Source: CAIWHR01 sp963781285 (GTDB taxonomy: Bacteria; Pseudomonadota; Gammaproteobacteria; Burkholderiales; Casimicrobiaceae). Taken from it: a stretch of 64,000 nt of DNA. Made by a program: the position numbers and the translations under genes. The notes below the pieces were generated by a model. The model saw nothing but the letters and a program-made list of their open reading frames with translations. It had not been told where the DNA came from and did no database searches. Where the stretch lies: the NCBI GenBank assembly GCA_963781285.1, contig CAWAFI010000005.1, positions 464,220 through 528,219 on the forward strand, read 5' to 3'. Below are positions 1 to 11,304 of this stretch, in pieces. How positions within the stretch are numbered: the first letter of the stretch is position 1; each line of letters opens with the position of its first letter.

Positions 1-181
1 GCTCGGAGGCCGGCTCCGCGTTGGCGCGCACCGTCAGCACAGCCAACTCGGCCATCGCGCGCTTGGGGTGAGCGAATGCGTACGTCTCGATATCCCGTGC
101 GCGTCGCAGCAGAGCGTCGTCCGCAGCGGTCGCGGGCGTGAGGCCGCAGGCGACGAGCCCGACCAAGGCAATCGCCAGCAT
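1..181 (-). CDS. Exported protein, N-terminal part only (runs off the window)
   Basis: Read leftward from an ATG at 179-181, the frame stays open to the window edge for about 60 codons. The product begins MLAIALVGLVACGL, a hydrophobic signal-peptide core. Cleavage could be at a lipobox-like LVAC or at an ATA-A signal peptidase I site a few residues later. The mature start is charged and helical (RRARDIETYAFAHPKRAM), which resembles the TPR-type helical sensor regions found after signal peptides, but that is only an impression. The product is therefore likely periplasmic or a lipoprotein. Function cannot be assigned from 60 residues. Confidence 0.55.
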   Translation of the reverse strand, partial: MLAIALVGLVACGLTPATAADDALLRRARDIETYAFAHPKRAMAELAVLTVRANAEPASE

Positions 182-454
182 CGTGCGGCTGGCCGAGCGT
201 GGCGCGACGGCGCCGAGCCAACATCGAATGGGGCGATGCAGTGGGCCATCGGTGCCGCGGGCTTGCGTCGGTTGCCGGTAGGTTCCGGCCGAGTCGGACA
301 TGGGCGGTGGGATCGGGTCGTGGATTGGCCGGCGGTTGGACACCGGTGATCTCAAGCAAGCCCCATGCCCGGTGGCAGGAGACCGTTGCGCGGGCAGCAA
401 AGCGCGGTAAGCGCGCCCGTCACGGATGCCCAAGCCAGTTCTCTCGTCCACTAC

Positions 455-482
455 AAACACAAGGGGCGCCCGCAGGCGCCCC
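455..482 (-). terminator. Rho-independent terminator of rpsT
   Basis: An 8-bp perfect stem (GGGGCGCC at 463-470 with GGCGCCCC at 475-482) with a 4-nt loop lies 23 bp after the rpsT stop. On the minus strand it is followed by a T-rich tract, TTGTGTTTGT. The tract is interrupted, so termination strength is uncertain. Confidence 0.6.
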
Positions 483-505
483 GTAGCGATCCGGAGGTCA
501 CCTCG

Positions 506-769
506 CTAGGCCAACGCCTTGATCGCCTGCGCCATTCGCGATTTCGTGCGCGATGCGCTGTTCTTGTGGACGATCTTCTTGTCCGCGATGCGGTCGATCA
601 CCGCCTGTGAAGCCTTGAATTCCTTCGCTGCGGCGGCCTTGTCGCCGGTCGCGATCAGCTTCTTAACGTTCTTGACGGCCGTGCGCAGCGCCGACCGCAA
701 ACTGGCGTTGCGCTTGTTGGTTGCGGCCGCCTGCCGGGCACGCTTGCGGGCTTGGGCGCTGTTGGCCAT
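506..769 (-). CDS. rpsT: 30S ribosomal protein S20
   Basis: This 87-residue protein has the usual S20 length and composition. It is very basic and alanine-rich, opens with MANSAQARKRARQ, and is predicted to be three helices that bind the 5' domain of 16S rRNA during 30S assembly. The AAGGAT ribosome-binding site lies 8 nt before the ATG. The gene is transcribed divergently from murJ, a neighbour pair seen across betaproteobacteria. A promoter is visible upstream and a terminator downstream, so it is probably monocistronic. Identification is by direct recognition of the S20 pattern. Confidence 0.97.
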   Translation of the reverse strand: MANSAQARKRARQAAATNKRNASLRSALRTAVKNVKKLIATGDKAAAAKEFKASQAVIDRIADKKIVHKNSASRTKSRMAQAIKALA

Positions 770-814
770 GAGTCAAAATCCTTCGTGTTCTGGAGATGCA
801 AAAAAAGACCAAGC

Positions 815-843
815 ATAATAGCAGCTTACGGCGGGCCGCGCAA
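815..843 (-). promoter_or_regulatory. Sigma-70 promoter of rpsT
   Basis: On the minus strand TTGCGC (838-843) and TATTAT (815-820) are separated by exactly 17 bp. The -10 box would start transcription about 40 nt before the rpsT ATG. The -35 box matches the consensus at four of six positions. Confidence 0.55.
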
Positions 844-963
844 CGCGGTCGATGCCGCTTGCCCGATGCCTCGAACCCCCGCCGCGATCCCCGATGCGTC
901 CGTGCGCTTGCGCGCGGCCCCGACCGGTCCCCGCACGGCGGTCGCCGCAGCCGGCGCGCCACG

Positions 964-2547
964 ATGAACCTGTTGCGCGCGCTGTCCACAGTCAGTGGCA
1001 TGACGCTGCTGTCGCGGATCACCGGGCTCGCCCGGGAGAGCCTCAAGGCCGCGGCGTTTGGTGCGGGAGTGCAGATGGACGCGTTCGAGGCCGCGTTCAG
1101 GCTCCCGAACATCCTGCGCCGGTTGTTCGCCGAAGGCGCGTTTTCGCAGGCGTTCGTGCCGATCTTCGCCGAGTATCGGCGGCAGCGCGGCGTGGAGGAA
1201 ACGAAGGCGCTGGTCGGGCGCGTCGGCACGCTGCTCGCGATCAGCCTCCTCGGCATCTCGGTCATCGGCGTGCTGGCCGCACCATGGCTCGTCTATGCGT
1301 TGGCCTCGGGGTTCGCGCAGACGCCGGGCAAGGTCGAACTCACCGGCGAGCTGATCCGGATCGTCTTCCCCTACATCTTCTTCGTGTCGCTGGTGTCCCT
1401 TGCCGGCGGTGTCCTGAACGTCTACCGGCGCTTCGCGATTCCCGCGTTCACGCCGGTGCTCCTCAACGTGTCGATCATCGGCGCCGCACTGTTTCTAGCG
1501 CCGTACTGCGACCCACCGATCACGGCGCTGGCATGGGGCGTGACGATCGGCGGCATCGCGCAGCTCGCGCTGCAGATCCGCCCCTTGTGGAAGATCGGGA
1601 TGTTGCCCCTGCCGCGCTTCGACTGGCGCGACGAAGGTGTGCGGCGCGTGCTCGCGGCGATGGGGCCGGCCGTGCTCGGCGTCTCGGCGGCGCAGATCTC
1701 GTCGCTCATCAACACGCAACTCGCAGCGGCCCTCGGCAACGGGCGCGTTTCGTGGATCACCTATGCGGACCGGCTGATGGAGTTTCCGAGCGCGCTCCTC
1801 GGTGTCGGCCTGGGCACGGTGCTGCTGCCGTCGCTTGCGAAGCACCACGCCGATGCGAATCCCCAGCAATACTCGGCCCTGCTCGACTGGGGTTTGCGCC
1901 TTGCTTTTCTGCTCGCGCTGCCGGCCGCGGTCGCGCTGTGGGTGCTTGCGGTACCCCTCATCTCCACGCTCTACCAGTACGGGCAGTTCACGGTGAACGA
2001 CGTCTGGCAGACGCGCGACGCCCTGCTGGGCTACAGCGTCGGGCTTCTGGGTCTCATCGTCGTGAAGATCCTCGCACCCGGCTTCTACGCCCGGCAGATG
2101 ATGCGTACTCCGGTCAAGATCGCGTTCGCCACCGTGCTCGTTTCCCAGACGCTGGCACTGATCCTGATGTTTCGCATCGGTCACGCCGGGCTGACGCTGT
2201 CGACGTCCATCGGCGCCTGCCTCAATGCCGGGCTCCTGTTCTGGCACCTGAAGAAGCGCGGAATCTACGCGCCGCAGGCGGGGTGGCTGCTGTTCGTGTC
2301 GAAGCTCGCCGTCGCGTTATTCGTGCTGGCGGCGCTGCTTTGGTGGATCGCCGGGCCTTCCGCACTCTGGCTCGAAGCGACGCTCTGGACCAGGGTCGCG
2401 CGGCTCGCGTGGATCTGCGCCGCGGGCGCGGGGGTCTACTTCGGCGCGCTGTGGCTGCTCGGATTTCGCCTTGCCGATTTCAATCGGCGCGAAAGCGAAG
2501 CGCGCGCCGAGCAACCCGTGCTGCCGCAGGAGGACATCGCGGACTAA
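964..2547 (+). CDS. murJ: Lipid II flippase MurJ (MviN)
   Basis: MurJ flips the lipid-linked peptidoglycan precursor lipid II across the inner membrane. The 527-residue product begins MNLLRALSTVSGMTLLSRI and has the family signature region RITGLARE followed by FRLPNILRRLFAEGAFSQAF. It contains about 14 hydrophobic segments, as expected for an MOP-superfamily flippase. The reading frame is open for 56 codons upstream, but those codons give an Arg/Pro-rich sequence unlike MurJ, so the ATG at 964 is chosen. The gene is divergent from rpsT and stands alone before the convergent fur gene. Confidence 0.95.
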   Translation: MNLLRALSTVSGMTLLSRITGLARESLKAAAFGAGVQMDAFEAAFRLPNILRRLFAEGAFSQAFVPIFAEYRRQRGVEETKALVGRVGTLLAISLLGISVIGVLAAPWLVYALASGFAQTPGKVELTGELIRIVFPYIFFVSLVSLAGGVLNVYRRFAIPAFTPVLLNVSIIGAALFLAPYCDPPITALAWGVTIGGIAQLALQIRPLWKIGMLPLPRFDWRDEGVRRVLAAMGPAVLGVSAAQISSLINTQLAAALGNGRVSWITYADRLMEFPSALLGVGLGTVLLPSLAKHHADANPQQYSALLDWGLRLAFLLALPAAVALWVLAVPLISTLYQYGQFTVNDVWQTRDALLGYSVGLLGLIVVKILAPGFYARQMMRTPVKIAFATVLVSQTLALILMFRIGHAGLTLSTSIGACLNAGLLFWHLKKRGIYAPQAGWLLFVSKLAVALFVLAALLWWIAGPSALWLEATLWTRVARLAWICAAGAGVYFGALWLLGFRLADFNRRESEARAEQPVLPQEDIAD

Positions 2548-2609
2548 AGGAATCTCTGCATAAGCTCTCGCGGCTGCTCGGCAGGGCCAAATGCGGCAGA
2601 GGTTTCCCC

Positions 2610-3050
2610 TCAATCGTTACCACCGGGCTTGCGATGGGGACACCGCGGCTTCACGCAATCGGCGTAGAGGTAGAGCGCGTGCTCGGTGATCTCGAAGCCG
2701 CGCTCGCGGGCGACCTTCGTCTGCCGCTTCTCGATCTCGGCATCGTAGAACTCCTCGACGCGGCCGCATTGCAGGCAGACCAGGTGATCGTGGTGACGGC
2801 CCTCGTTCAGTTCGAACACCGCCTTGCCGGATTCGAAATGATGGCGGGTGAGCAGCCCCGCCTGTTCGAACTGCGTCAGCACGCGATAGACCGTGGCGAG
2901 ACCGATGTCCAGGCCCTCGGTCAGGAGCTGCCGGTAGACATCCTCGGCAGTCAGGTGCCGCACCTTCGACGCCTCGAACAGGTTGATGATCTTGAGGCGC
3001 GGCACCGTGGCCTTGAGGCCGGCATTCTTGAGGTCGTGCGGCGAGGTCAT
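2610..3050 (-). CDS. fur: Ferric uptake regulator Fur
   Basis: This is a 146-residue metal-dependent repressor of iron-uptake genes. The N-terminal winged helix covers about residues 1-83, with the recognition region GLATVYRVLTQFEQAGLL. The C-terminal dimerisation half carries the metal ligands: His-rich HHDH (86-89), Cys92 and Cys95, and the second pair Cys132 and Cys137. Length and motif spacing fit Fur rather than Zur or PerR, though only the conserved ligands were compared. It is transcribed divergently from bamE (omlA), a pairing known from beta- and gammaproteobacteria. No Fur box was clearly seen in the shared upstream region. Confidence 0.93.
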   Translation of the reverse strand: MTSPHDLKNAGLKATVPRLKIINLFEASKVRHLTAEDVYRQLLTEGLDIGLATVYRVLTQFEQAGLLTRHHFESGKAVFELNEGRHHDHLVCLQCGRVEEFYDAEIEKRQTKVARERGFEITEHALYLYADCVKPRCPHRKPGGND

Positions 3051-3126
3051 GGCGGGCGCTCCGGTGCATGGCGGGATGGCCGGCGGTTCGCGGCGTGCGG
3101 CAGGGAGGCACCGCGACCCACTTGGC

Positions 3127-3132
3127 TATAAT
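3127..3132 (+). promoter_or_regulatory. -10 box of the bamE-dapB promoter
   Basis: A perfect TATAAT lies 30 bp before the first possible bamE start, in the fur/bamE divergent region. No good -35 hexamer stands 16-18 bp upstream, so an activator or extended contacts may be needed. Confidence 0.55.
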
Positions 3133-3161
3133 AGCGAGTCCCCCGCGAAAATCACAGGCAC

Positions 3162-3665
3162 GTGTCCCCTCCTTCTCGGCCTTCGCCGCGCGCGTTGCGC
3201 CGCAACGGCATGTCGTTTCCCGCGGCGACGCTGGCGTTCGCTGCCGCGTTTGTCGCCGGCTGTTCGACCATCGACACCTACATGCCGACGCTCACGTCGT
3301 TCGGCGTGTACAAGCTCGACATCAATCAGGGCAATTTCCTGTCGCAGGACATGGTGAACAAGCTCAAGGCCGGGCAGACCAAGCCGCAGGTACGGCTGAT
3401 CCTGGGCACGCCGCTTGTCGTGAGCGTCTTTCGCGAGGATCGCTGGGACTACGTCTACGAGTTCATGCGGCAGGGACGCATCGTCGAGCAGCGCAAGCTG
3501 ACCGTCTATTTCGTCGACGACAAGCTTGCGCGCTGGGAAGGTGACGAGATGCCGCAGTCGGCGGCCGAGCTGAACCGCGAGGCTGCCGCCGTGACGGCCG
3601 GCGAAGCAAAGTGGGCCAACCAGCGTTCGTGGTGGGACAGCATCCTCGACGTGTTTCGCCAATGA
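3162..3665 (+). CDS. bamE: Outer membrane assembly lipoprotein BamE
   Basis: BamE (SmpA/OmlA) is a small lipoprotein of the BAM complex that folds beta-barrel proteins into the outer membrane. The product has a signal peptide ending in a VAGC lipobox, then the family motifs DINQGNFLSQDMV, LKAGQTKPQVRLILGTP and the Phe/Arg-Asp-Trp-Asp-Tyr block that ends the conserved fold. A C-terminal tail of about 40 residues is not conserved. Three starts are possible: GTG at 3162 (longest), TTG at 3195 (gives the best signal peptide, MRRNGMSFP...), and ATG at 3210 (no positive N-region). The stop overlaps the dapB start as ATGA, implying translational coupling. Confidence 0.92.
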   Translation: MSPPSRPSPRALRRNGMSFPAATLAFAAAFVAGCSTIDTYMPTLTSFGVYKLDINQGNFLSQDMVNKLKAGQTKPQVRLILGTPLVVSVFREDRWDYVYEFMRQGRIVEQRKLTVYFVDDKLARWEGDEMPQSAAELNREAAAVTAGEAKWANQRSWWDSILDVFRQ

Positions 3666-4483
3666 CGAAGGCGACGCGGATCGCAATCGCCGGCGCCGGC
3701 GGCCGCATGGGGCAGGCGCTGATCGAAGCGACGCTCGCCGATTCAGACCTGCTCCTTGCCGCGGCTCTCGACGTCGCCGACAGCGCGGCGGCGGGCCATG
3801 ACGCCGGTGTGCGCATCGGGCGGACGACCGGCGTGATCGTCGGCAGCGATGCGGAAGCTGCGGTGCGCGTCGCGGATGTGCTGATCGATTTCACGCGACC
3901 GGAGGGTACGCTCGTGCATCTTGGCGCTTGCGTCCGGCACGGCACCGGCGCCGTCGTCGGAACCACCGGCCTTTCGGCCGCGCAGAAGCAAGAGCTCGCC
4001 GCATTCGCAGGGAAAATCCCCATCGTCTTCGCGCCGAACATGAGCGTTGGCATCACCGTGCTGCTGAAGCTCGTGGAGACGGCTGCACAGCGGCTCGGCC
4101 CCGGCTACGACATCGAGATCGTCGAGATGCACCATCGGCACAAGGTCGATGCGCCGTCGGGCACGGCACTGGCCCTCGGCGAAGCGGCGGCGCGCGGCGC
4201 CGGTCGAGCGCTGGCCGATTGCGCGGTGTATGCGCGCGAGGGTGTCACCGGAGAGCGCAAGGCGGGGGCGATCGGGTTTGCGAGCTTGCGCGGTGGCGAC
4301 GTCGTCGGCGACCACGCGGTGATCTTTGCCGGCGCCGGCGAGCGTGTCGAGCTCGCGCACAAGGCCGCGTCGCGGCAGAATTTCGCGGCGGGTGCATTGC
4401 GTGCGGCGCACTTTGTCGCCGGACGGCGTGCTGCCGGGCAAACCGGCCTCGCGGACATGCAGGACGTGCTGGGACTTCGCTAG
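3662..4483 (+). CDS. dapB: 4-hydroxy-tetrahydrodipicolinate reductase
   Basis: DapB reduces 4-hydroxy-tetrahydrodipicolinate with NAD(P)H in the diaminopimelate/lysine pathway. The 273-residue enzyme has the dinucleotide motif GAGGRMG (11-17), the substrate motif EMHHRHKVDAPSGTA (155-169) with the active-site His157/His158 and Lys161, and typical length. The ATG at 3662 overlaps the bamE stop by four bases. The TAG stop at 4481-4483 lies inside the left inverted repeat of the 284-bp element that follows, so the element now supplies the end of the gene. The C-terminus (DMQDVLGLR) still looks normal. Confidence 0.95.
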   Translation: MTKATRIAIAGAGGRMGQALIEATLADSDLLLAAALDVADSAAAGHDAGVRIGRTTGVIVGSDAEAAVRVADVLIDFTRPEGTLVHLGACVRHGTGAVVGTTGLSAAQKQELAAFAGKIPIVFAPNMSVGITVLLKLVETAAQRLGPGYDIEIVEMHHRHKVDAPSGTALALGEAAARGAGRALADCAVYAREGVTGERKAGAIGFASLRGGDVVGDHAVIFAGAGERVELAHKAASRQNFAAGALRAAHFVAGRRAAGQTGLADMQDVLGLR

Positions 4484-4763
4484 GGCCTGTTCACACTATG
4501 TCCACAAGATGCGTTGCAAGCGAAAAGGGCCGGGTGCGAGGCGCAAAACGAAGGCGGGCCGGCTGCCCGGCGAGGCTTTGCAACGAAGTGAGCGGCCCTT
4601 TTCGCCGCAACCCGAAGGGAACGGACGCCTTGGGGCGCCACTCTGCGTTGCTCTCCTCGCCAAGACACCCGGTCTTAGCTTCCGATGTTGGCAAAATCGG
4701 CGCCTTGATTGGCGCCCCATGCCATCCGTTCGCACTTGCGGACATAGTGTGAACAGGCCCTAG
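4480..4763. mobile_element. 284-bp MITE-like element with 24-bp inverted-repeat ends
   Basis: The left end CTAGGGCCTGTTCACACTAT (with GTCC, to 4503) and the right end (4740-4763) are exact reverse complements over 24 bp. Adding the four next bases raises the match to 27 of 28. The interior has no convincing gene and has further self-complementary stretches around an AAAAGGGCC / GGCCCTTTT pair (4525-4533 and 4592-4600). No transposase is present, so it would be non-autonomous. It is inserted so that the dapB stop codon lies within the left end, and it finishes 3 bp before the GTG of the next gene. No other copy was found in this window. Confidence 0.7.
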
Positions 4764-4766
4764 GCC

Positions 4767-5540
4767 GTGGCCGGATCGCCGCATCCTTTCGATCTCGGCG
4801 GCCGGCTGGCGCTCGTCACGGGCGGCGGGTCCGGACTCGGTTTCGCGATTGCGCAGGGGCTTGCCCGCGCCGGCGCGCGGGTCGTCTTGAACGGCCGCCA
4901 GCGCGCCAAGCTCGATGCTGCGGCCGCGGCGCTTCGACGCGACGGTTTCGCGGCGGAGGTTGCGCCGTTCGACGTCACCGACGCGGCCGCCGTCGACACT
5001 GCCGTGGCCGGGATCGCCCGCGACCTGGGTCCGATCGATATCCTCGTCAACAACGCTGCGGTCAACCAGCGGCAGCCGCTGGAGAAATTCACGCTTGCCG
5101 ACTGGCGCCTCCTGCAGGCTACCAATCTCGACGGCCCGTTTCTCGTCACCCGTGCTGTGCTGCCGGCGATGAAGACGCGCCGCAGTGGCAAGATCATCAA
5201 CATCTGTTCGATCGCCTCGGATCTCGGTCGGCCGAACATCGTCGCCTACGCTGTGAGCAAGGGCGGGGTCAAGATGCTGACGCGCGCGCTCGCCGTAGAG
5301 CTGGCGCCGCACAACGTGCAGGTCAACGGCATCGCCCCCGGCTTCTTCAGCACCGAAATGAATGCCGCACTGATCGCCGACGCGGAATTTTCGGCGTGGG
5401 TCGAACGCCGCACGCCAGCAGGGCGCTGGGGCGAGCCGGCGGAGATTGCGGGCGCCGCCGTCTTTCTCGCGTCGCCCGCGGCGAATTACGTGACGGGGCA
5501 CCTCCTTTACGTCGATGGGGGCTTTTCCGCGGCGTATTAG
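4767..5540 (+). CDS. SDR-family dehydrogenase, gluconate 5-dehydrogenase-like
   Basis: This is a classical short-chain dehydrogenase of 257 residues. The Rossmann motif TGGGSGLG (18-25), NNAA (95-98), and the catalytic Ser148, Tyr161 and Lys165 in the usual spacing are all visible. The C-terminal YVTGHLLYVDGGF is typical of the family. Overall pattern (NRQPLEKFTLADWRLL-like segment, QVNGIAPGFFSTEM) resembles gluconate 5-dehydrogenases and related 3-oxoacyl reductases; the true substrate is unknown. It starts with GTG three bases after the inverted-repeat element, which may therefore influence its expression. No ribosome-binding site other than element sequence is available. Confidence 0.85.
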   Translation: MAGSPHPFDLGGRLALVTGGGSGLGFAIAQGLARAGARVVLNGRQRAKLDAAAAALRRDGFAAEVAPFDVTDAAAVDTAVAGIARDLGPIDILVNNAAVNQRQPLEKFTLADWRLLQATNLDGPFLVTRAVLPAMKTRRSGKIINICSIASDLGRPNIVAYAVSKGGVKMLTRALAVELAPHNVQVNGIAPGFFSTEMNAALIADAEFSAWVERRTPAGRWGEPAEIAGAAVFLASPAANYVTGHLLYVDGGFSAAY

Positions 5541-5554
5541 CCGGAAGTCGCCGG

Positions 5555-5584
5555 TTGCCGCGACCGGTCCGGCGCCGGTATAAT
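5555..5584 (+). promoter_or_regulatory. Promoter of carAB
   Basis: A perfect TATAAT at 5579-5584 is preceded, after an 18-bp spacer, by TTGCCG at 5555-5560. Transcription would start near 5591, about 100 nt before the likely carA start. Confidence 0.65.
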
Positions 5585-5595
5585 CGATAGCCTCA

Positions 5596-5634
5596 AAGCG
5601 GGAACGGCTGCGGGTGACGCGAGCGTTCCCGCTT
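5596..5634 (+). promoter_or_regulatory. Hairpin in the carA leader
   Basis: AAGCGGGAACG (5596-5606) pairs perfectly with CGTTCCCGCTT (5624-5634) over 11 bp around a 17-nt loop, beginning only a few bases after the predicted transcription start. No T-tract follows, so it is not a simple terminator. It could be a 5'-stabilising stem or part of a control element for carAB. Confidence 0.5.
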
Positions 5635-5687
5635 CGCACGTCCGGACCCCGTTGCGCGGGCCGGCGATGCGAGAACGCCACGCCCCC

Positions 5688-6890
5688 ATGCGATCCGAAA
5701 TGCCCGCCCCGACCGTCGCGCCCGCGGCCCGTGCTGCGTTGCTTCCCGTTTCCGGCACCGGCGCGCCGGCGATTCTCGCGCTCGCCGACGGCACCGTGTT
5801 TCGCGGTGCAGCGATCGGCGCCATGGGCGCTGCAACGGGTGAAGTCGTGTTCAATACCGCGATGACGGGTTACCAGGAAATCCTGACCGACCCGTCCTAT
5901 GCCGGGCAGATCGTCACGCTTACCTATCCGCACATCGGCAACGTCGGCGTGAACGCCGAGGACGTCGAGTCGCGTTGCCCGTTCGCCGCGGGTCTCGTGA
6001 TCCGCGACCTGCCACGGCTCTTCTCCAACTTCCGCTCGACCGGCGACCTGCGCGCCTATCTCGCTGCGAACAACATCGTCGGCATCGCCGACATCGACAC
6101 GCGCAAGCTGACGAGGATCCTGCGCGAACGGGGTGCGCAAAACGGCTGCGTCCACGCGGCGGCGACAATCGGTGACGCCGACGCCGAGCGCGCCGTCGCG
6201 CGAGCCCGGGCCGCACCGTCGATGGCCGGGCTGGATCTCGCAAAGGTCGTCAGCTGCTCCGCACCGTACGACTGGACGGCAACCACGTGGGCGCTCGGCG
6301 AAGGCTATCGGCACCAGGACAAGCTGCGCTTCCACGTCGTCGCCTACGACTACGGGATCAAGCACAACATCCTGCGCATGCTGGCGGCGCGCGGGTGCCG
6401 GCTGACGGTCGTGCCGGCGCAAATGCCGGCCGATGCCGCGCTGGCGCTCAAGCCGGACGGTGTCTTCCTGTCGAACGGTCCCGGCGACCCCGAGCCCTGC
6501 GATTACGCGATCCGCGCCATCCGGACGATCGTCGATTCCGGCATGCCGACGTTCGGGATCTGTCTCGGCCACCAGCTATTGGGCCTCGCGTCCGGTGCAA
6601 AGACGCTCAAGTTGAAATTCGGTCACCACGGCGCGAATCACCCGGTGCTCGACAAGGACACGGGACAGGTGCTGATCACGAGCCAGAACCACGGCTTCGC
6701 GGTCGATCCGCAGACGCTGCCGGCCACGGCGCGGGTGACCCACGTGTCGCTGTTCGACGGCACGCTGCAGGGCATCGCGCGCACCGATCGGCCGGCGTTC
6801 AGCTTCCAGGGCCATCCCGAGGCGAGTCCCGGGCCGCACGACGTCGGGTACCTGTTCGACCGCTTCGTGAAGATGATGGAGAAGAAGTAG
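5688..6890 (+). CDS. carA: Carbamoyl-phosphate synthase small (glutaminase) subunit
   Basis: CarA hydrolyses glutamine and channels ammonia to CarB for carbamoyl phosphate, the precursor of arginine and pyrimidines. The N-terminal small-subunit domain (ALADGTVFRGAAIG ... GYQEILTDPSYAGQIVTLTYP) is followed by a class I amidotransferase domain with the nucleophile Cys in GICLGHQ and the His/Glu pair in QGHPEASPG. Starts at 5652, 5688 and 5700 are possible; the residues before LALADGT are not conserved, so the exact start is uncertain. The stop is 2 bp before carB, giving one operon driven by the promoter at 5555-5584. Confidence 0.96.
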   Translation: MRSEMPAPTVAPAARAALLPVSGTGAPAILALADGTVFRGAAIGAMGAATGEVVFNTAMTGYQEILTDPSYAGQIVTLTYPHIGNVGVNAEDVESRCPFAAGLVIRDLPRLFSNFRSTGDLRAYLAANNIVGIADIDTRKLTRILRERGAQNGCVHAAATIGDADAERAVARARAAPSMAGLDLAKVVSCSAPYDWTATTWALGEGYRHQDKLRFHVVAYDYGIKHNILRMLAARGCRLTVVPAQMPADAALALKPDGVFLSNGPGDPEPCDYAIRAIRTIVDSGMPTFGICLGHQLLGLASGAKTLKLKFGHHGANHPVLDKDTGQVLITSQNHGFAVDPQTLPATARVTHVSLFDGTLQGIARTDRPAFSFQGHPEASPGPHDVGYLFDRFVKMMEKK

Positions 6891-6892
6891 CG

Positions 6893-10114
<3,222 letters not shown>

Positions 10115-10193
10115 TCGTCAAGTGCGTCAGCCCGGCGATCGAAGCCACGTCGATTAACAGGGACGCAAACGCTTGCCTGGGATAGCAGCAACG

Positions 10194-10670
10194 ATGAAAA
10201 AATTTCCGATGACGGTCGAGGGCGCGCGGCGCCTCAAGGCCGAACTGCACCGGCTGAAGACGATTGACCGCCCTGCGGTAAGTGCGGCGCTCGGCGAAGC
10301 CCGCTTGCACGGTGATCTGTCCGAGAACGCCGACTACGATGCCGCGAAGGAGCGGCAGGGCTTCATCGAGGGTCGGATCGCCCAGATCGAACACAGGCTC
10401 GCCAGCGCCCAGATCATCGATCCGAAGCATGTCGACGCCCACGGCCGCATTGTGTTCGGCGCGACGGTGGACCTCGAGGACGCCAAGACCGGGGACCGTG
10501 TGACCTACCAGATCGTCGGGGACGACGAGGCCGATCTCAAGCACGGCAAGATCTCGGTCAGCTCGCCGATCGCCCGTGCACTGATCGGCAAGAGCGAAGG
10601 CGACACGGCAGAGGTCCAGGCGCCGGGCGGCATTCGCGAGTACGACGTGCTCGCAATCCGCTACGTCTGA
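10194..10670 (+). CDS. greA: Transcription elongation factor GreA
   Basis: GreA rescues backtracked RNA polymerase by stimulating cleavage of the transcript 3' end. From the ATG at 10194 the product is 158 residues, the standard size. The N-terminal coiled coil carries the acidic tip region LSENADYDAAKE, and the C-terminal FKBP-like domain includes GDTAEVQAPGG and ends YDVLAIRYV. An in-frame TTG 21 bp upstream would add seven atypical residues. It follows carB by about 80 bp, in the usual betaproteobacterial order carA-carB-greA, and could be partly read from the car promoter. Confidence 0.95.
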   Translation: MKKFPMTVEGARRLKAELHRLKTIDRPAVSAALGEARLHGDLSENADYDAAKERQGFIEGRIAQIEHRLASAQIIDPKHVDAHGRIVFGATVDLEDAKTGDRVTYQIVGDDEADLKHGKISVSSPIARALIGKSEGDTAEVQAPGGIREYDVLAIRYV

Positions 10671-10763
10671 CCGTGCCGCGCAGCTCCGCGTGGGCACGCG
10701 ACGCGCTGACCGGCGCGCCAACGCGGGCGGCCAGCAGGAGTACAGCGCAGACGCGAAGTCGTC

Positions 10764-11243
10764 TCAGCGCGCCTTGCGGCGACGCCGGGCGCCCGCGGCG
10801 CCGACAGCGCTCGCTGCGGACTTGCCGTGCGGGACGCGAGGGCGTTTGGCCACGGGTAGCGGACGCTTGGGCGTTCGCGGCAGCGGGGTTCGCGGGCGCC
10901 GGCTTTGCGGCGCCTTCTTCGCCGCCGACTTGCCGGCCTTGGCGACAGGCGGTGCCGCGAGGGCGTCTTCCTTCGGCGCGGGTCGCCATACGACCAGCAG
11001 CTTTCCGATGTGCTGCACCGCTGCCGCGTCGAGTTCAGCGCAAATGCGCTCGAGGGTCGCTTCGCGTGCGTAGCGGTCGTCGCCGGACACCCGGATCTTG
11101 ATCAGCTCGTGCGCCTTGAGATTGACGTCGATTTCGTGCAGCACCGCCGGCGTAAGGCCGTGCTGTCCGATGGTGACGAAAGGATGCAAGTGGTGCGCCT
11201 TGGCGCGCAGGGCGCGGCGCCCGGCAGGCGAAAGAATTTTCAT
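10764..11243 (-). CDS. yhbY: YhbY (CRS1/YhbY) RNA-binding protein with basic tail
   Basis: The first 95 residues form a CRM-type domain that binds RNA and is associated with 50S ribosome assembly: MKILSPAGRRALRAKAHHL, IGQHGLTPAVLHEID and LIKIRVSGDDR. After that comes a tail of about 60 residues rich in Lys, Arg, Pro and Ala, which probably gives extra non-specific RNA contact. The ATG at 11243 was chosen because the conserved domain begins there; the open frame further upstream overlaps the divergent hydrolase gene. Placement between greA and rlmE/ftsH matches the betaproteobacterial order. Confidence 0.9.
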   Translation of the reverse strand: MKILSPAGRRALRAKAHHLHPFVTIGQHGLTPAVLHEIDVNLKAHELIKIRVSGDDRYAREATLERICAELDAAAVQHIGKLLVVWRPAPKEDALAAPPVAKAGKSAAKKAPQSRRPRTPLPRTPKRPLPVAKRPRVPHGKSAASAVGAAGARRRRKAR

Positions 11244-11304
11244 GGTGGCAGTATAAGACCTGCGCGAGGCGATCGCCGGTCGGCGCCGTCGCCTATAATC
11301 GCCG

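Noticed and set aside
852..3131. 759-codon plus-strand frame over murJ and fur
   Set aside because: It runs out of frame through murJ and antisense to fur, and is Arg/Ala-rich throughout.
4491..6572. 693-codon minus-strand frame crossing the inverted-repeat element, the SDR gene and carA
   Set aside because: It overlaps three supported features and is low-complexity.
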